Origin: Phenylobacterium sp.
GTDB taxonomy: Bacteria > Pseudomonadota > Alphaproteobacteria > Caulobacterales > Caulobacteraceae
DNA length: 64,000 nt
NCBI RefSeq assembly: GCF_030698145.1
Contig: NZ_JAUYNW010000011.1
Location: 1-64,000 of the forward strand
Reading direction: 5' to 3'
Made by a program: the position numbers and the translations under genes. Shown here piece by piece: positions 62,112 to 64,000 of the stretch (position 1 is the first letter of the stretch; each line of letters starts with the position of its first letter). The notes beneath the pieces were generated by a model. It searched no databases. It had not been told where the DNA came from and saw only the letters and a list, made by a program, of their open reading frames with translations.

Positions 62112-62801
62112 TTGGCCGACCTCTCAGCGCTGGACGGCGCGACACTGGTCCTCGACCTGGACGGCACCCTGGTGGATTCGGCGCCCGACCTGATCGGGAC
62201 CCTGAACGTGCTGCTGGCGCAGGAAGGAATCGCTCCCCTGCCCCTCGACGCGGCCCGCCCGTTCATCGGCCACGGCGCCCGACGCCTGATCGAACGAGGC
62301 TTCGCCGCCCAGGGCCAGCCGGCCCCGGCCGCCCGGATGGACGAGCTCTTCAAGCGCTTCATCGCCCACTACAACAACCACAGCGCCGACCTGACGCGGC
62401 CGTTTCCGGGCGCGGTGCGGGCCCTGTCCGATATGAAGGCGGCGGGCGCGAAGCTCGCGATCTGCACCAACAAGCTGACCAACCTGTCCATGCCGATCCT
62501 TGAGAAACTTGACCTCGCCTGGCTGTTCGACTCGGTGATCGGCGCCGACCTCGCCCCGGCCCCCAAGCCCGACGCAAGCCATCTGATCGCCGCCGTGGAA
62601 GCCGCCGGCGGTATGATCGGCCGGGCCGTGATGGTCGGCGACGCCGCCACCGACGCCGGCGCCGCGCGCGCCGCGGGGGTCCCGCTCATCCTCGTCAGCT
62701 TCGGCTACACGGAGATCCCGGCCGCCGAACTGGCCCCCGACATCCTGATCCACCACTTCGACGAACTGCCCGATGCGTGCGTTCGTCTTCTCACCGCTTG
62801 A
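62112..62801 (+). CDS. gph: Phosphoglycolate phosphatase (HAD family)
   Basis: This 229-residue HAD phosphatase has the nucleophile motif [16 protein letters not shown], motif II in AICTNKL, and motif III/IV in KPDASH and [19 protein letters not shown]. It removes 2-phosphoglycolate formed by DNA repair or photorespiration-like side reactions. I choose a TTG at 62112 with GGAG eight bases upstream; no in-frame ATG is near, and longer frames run antisense into glmU. Confidence 0.87.
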   Translation: MADLSALDGATLVLDLDGTLVDSAPDLIGTLNVLLAQEGIAPLPLDAARPFIGHGARRLIERGFAAQGQPAPAARMDELFKRFIAHYNNHSADLTRPFPGAVRALSDMKAAGAKLAICTNKLTNLSMPILEKLDLAWLFDSVIGADLAPAPKPDASHLIAAVEAAGGMIGRAVMVGDAATDAGAARAAGVPLILVSFGYTEIPAAELAPDILIHHFDELPDACVRLLTA

Positions 62802-62841
62802 ACGGGGCGAGCCCCCGGGCTATAGGCGCATCCCTTCCGGA

Positions 62842-62916
62842 GGATGCGTAGCTCAGCGGGAGAGCACCTCGTTCACACCGAGGGGGTCACAGGTTCAATC
62901 CCTGTCGCATCCACCA
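62842..62916 (+). tRNA. tRNA-Val (anticodon CAC)
   Basis: The sequence folds as a full cloverleaf. The acceptor stem pairs GGATGCG with CGCATCC, the D-arm has GCTC/GAGC, the anticodon stem CCTCG/CGAGG encloses TTCACAC, giving CAC, and the T-arm has ACAGG-TTCAATC-CCTGT. Discriminator A and an encoded CCA are at 62913-62916. It reads GUG valine codons. No integrase or repeat was seen at its 3' end. Confidence 0.96.
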
Positions 62917-63101
62917 CTCCTTTCAAGCTCTAGGGTCCTGGCTTCACCGTCGCCACCCGGCTTGATGCCCCACATCACAGCTGTTCTCAGGTCCCAGGGG
63001 GCCACCACCACCTCCCCAGGCCCGAGCCCTTCCCTCGACAACGTAACTTCGTTTAAAAGACCTACTTGCCCTCCGAGGGCGGACTGCCGGGGAGCCAAGT
63101 C

Positions 63102-64000
63102 GTGTCGGTCTACATCTATGACGCCGTTCGGTCGCCTCGAGGCAAGGGACGGCCGGATGGATCCCTGGCCCGCGTCCCTCCGGCGCAACTGGTCGTTCAG
63201 CTCGTCAGGGCGCTGGAGCGCCGGCTGGGCGCCGCCGTTGTTCACGAGGCCGGTCACCTGACCCTGGGCTGCGTCACCCAGGTAGGCGTCCAGGGCGGGC
63301 ACGCCGCCCTATCGGCCCGGATCCAGGCCGGCCTTCCCGACAGCATGGCCTGCCTGACGCTCAACAACTTCTGCGTCTCGGGCCTCAGCGCCCTGGCTGA
63401 CGCCGCTCGGCGGGTGCAGTCGGGCCAGGAGGAGCTGGCGCTGGCTGGCGGGGTCGAGAGCATGTCCCAGGTCGCGTTCCTCAGCGACGCGGCGGACTAC
63501 TATTCCGACATGGCCCTGGCCTCGAGCATGGGCTGGGCCCCGGTCGGCGTCGCCGCCGACCTGCTGGCGACGCGGGAGGGATTGGACCGGCCGGCCCTGG
63601 ACGCGGCCGTCCTGCGCTCGCATTCCCGGGCCGCGGCGGCCTGGCGGGAGGGGCGCTTCGCCGACCGGGTCGTTCCCATCACCCACGCAGACGGAACGAT
63701 CGCCCTGGCCCAGGACGAGAACATCCGCGACTTCGGCGACGGCGCGAGCCTCGCCCGGCTCGCACCGGTGTTCGCCGCGGCCGGGGCCCAGGGCTTCGAC
63801 GACATCCTGATCGCACACAAGCCGGAGCTGGCGGCCGTGCGGCACGTCCACAGCGTGGCCCACTGCCCGCCCATTTCAGACGGGGCGGCCTTGCTGCTGC
63901 TGGGCAGCGCCGAGGCGGGCCGGCGGCATGGCCTGCGGCCCCTGGTGCGGATTCGATCGGTGGCCGAGACCGCGGACGACCACGTGATGCAGCTCACCGC
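63102..64000 (+). CDS. Thiolase-family protein (acetyl-CoA acyltransferase), 5' part
   Basis: The frame is open from a GTG at 63102, preceded by GGGGAG seven bases upstream, to the window edge, giving 299 codons. The protein starts VSVYIYDAVRSPRGKGRPDGSL and has the catalytic Cys in CLTLNNFCVSGLSALADAARRV, then ALAGGVESMSQV and DENIRDFGDG. This is the thiolase pattern of beta-oxidation and acetyl-CoA condensation. The rest, including the GHP and CxG motifs, is outside the window. Confidence 0.9.
   Translation, partial: MSVYIYDAVRSPRGKGRPDGSLARVPPAQLVVQLVRALERRLGAAVVHEAGHLTLGCVTQVGVQGGHAALSARIQAGLPDSMACLTLNNFCVSGLSALADAARRVQSGQEELALAGGVESMSQVAFLSDAADYYSDMALASSMGWAPVGVAADLLATREGLDRPALDAAVLRSHSRAAAAWREGRFADRVVPITHADGTIALAQDENIRDFGDGASLARLAPVFAAAGAQGFDDILIAHKPELAAVRHVHSVAHCPPISDGAALLLLGSAEAGRRHGLRPLVRIRSVAETADDHVMQLT

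Noticed and set aside
62842..63101. tRNA-Val as an integration site of a mobile element
   Set aside because: No repeat of the tRNA 3' end, integrase or foreign-looking gene is seen downstream; a thiolase gene follows.

Overview
The window reads as a chromosomal segment of a high-GC alphaproteobacterium, most likely from the Caulobacteraceae (Caulobacter/Phenylobacterium type). The grounds are strong G/C bias at third codon positions, frequent GTG/TTG starts and 4-nt ATGA/GTGA gene overlaps. The gene order dipM-pcm-surE-serS-tatCBA-scpBA-nagZ-SPOR is also the one I recall for Caulobacter, and there is a Caulobacter-style cpa/Tad pilus locus with a CtrA-like box upstream of the pilin gene. The genus call is inference. 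I see no rRNA genes, CRISPR arrays, insertion sequences or prophage.

Region 1 (1-9.9 kb): the 3' part of trmFO; a TetR regulator divergent from a secreted esterase with two tandem palindromic operators between them; a degenerate squalene/phytoene-synthase-like protein; a PuuD-like membrane protein; the preprotein translocase set yajC-secD-secF with an Mth938-like gene; and a DUF815 ATPase. Region 2 (8.2-20.4 kb): a cell-envelope and housekeeping series on the minus strand: DipM-like LysM/LytM lipoprotein, pcm, surE, serS, tatC-tatB-tatA, scpB-scpA, nagZ, a SPOR protein and dgt. The Fe-S insertion protein ErpA is divergent, and a secreted protein of unknown function follows.

Region 3 (20.4-41.5 kb) is the most distinctive part. 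After an AT-richer gap, an XRE regulator and a CPBP protease, a complete Tad/Flp pilus locus runs on the minus strand: pilA, cpaB, cpaC, a very short CpaD-like lipoprotein, cpaE, cpaF, tadB, tadC, a TPR/LytR_C lipoprotein, a TPR protein and, last, the prepilin peptidase cpaA. Beyond a two-gene ABC transporter and a small membrane protein lies a second pilus module (TadE, TadE/F-like, TadG-like). Next to it is a two-component pair resembling KdpD/KdpE without kdpFABC, then a PEPxxWA-CTERM secreted protein. Together these suggest regulated assembly of an adhesive type IVc pilus and a surface-anchored protein.

Region 4 (41.9-64 kb) is mostly metabolism: exonuclease III, small membrane proteins, an NnrU-like protein, an Asp/Glu racemase-family protein, ilvD with its ribosome-binding site inside a hairpin, glutathione peroxidase, two oxidoreductases, a DUF429-like protein, a VanZ-like protein, a MATE transporter, a methyltransferase, class II DAHP synthase, an alpha/beta hydrolase, a membrane-fused AraC regulator overlapping an O-antigen-ligase-like gene and gor, then rpiA, glmU, gph, tRNA-Val(CAC) and the 5' part of a thiolase gene cut by the window edge.

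Functions are read from recognisable motifs, not from database searches. Start codons were chosen by ribosome-binding site, overlap with neighbours and domain boundaries. Long open frames antisense to real genes are common here because of GC bias and were left out.
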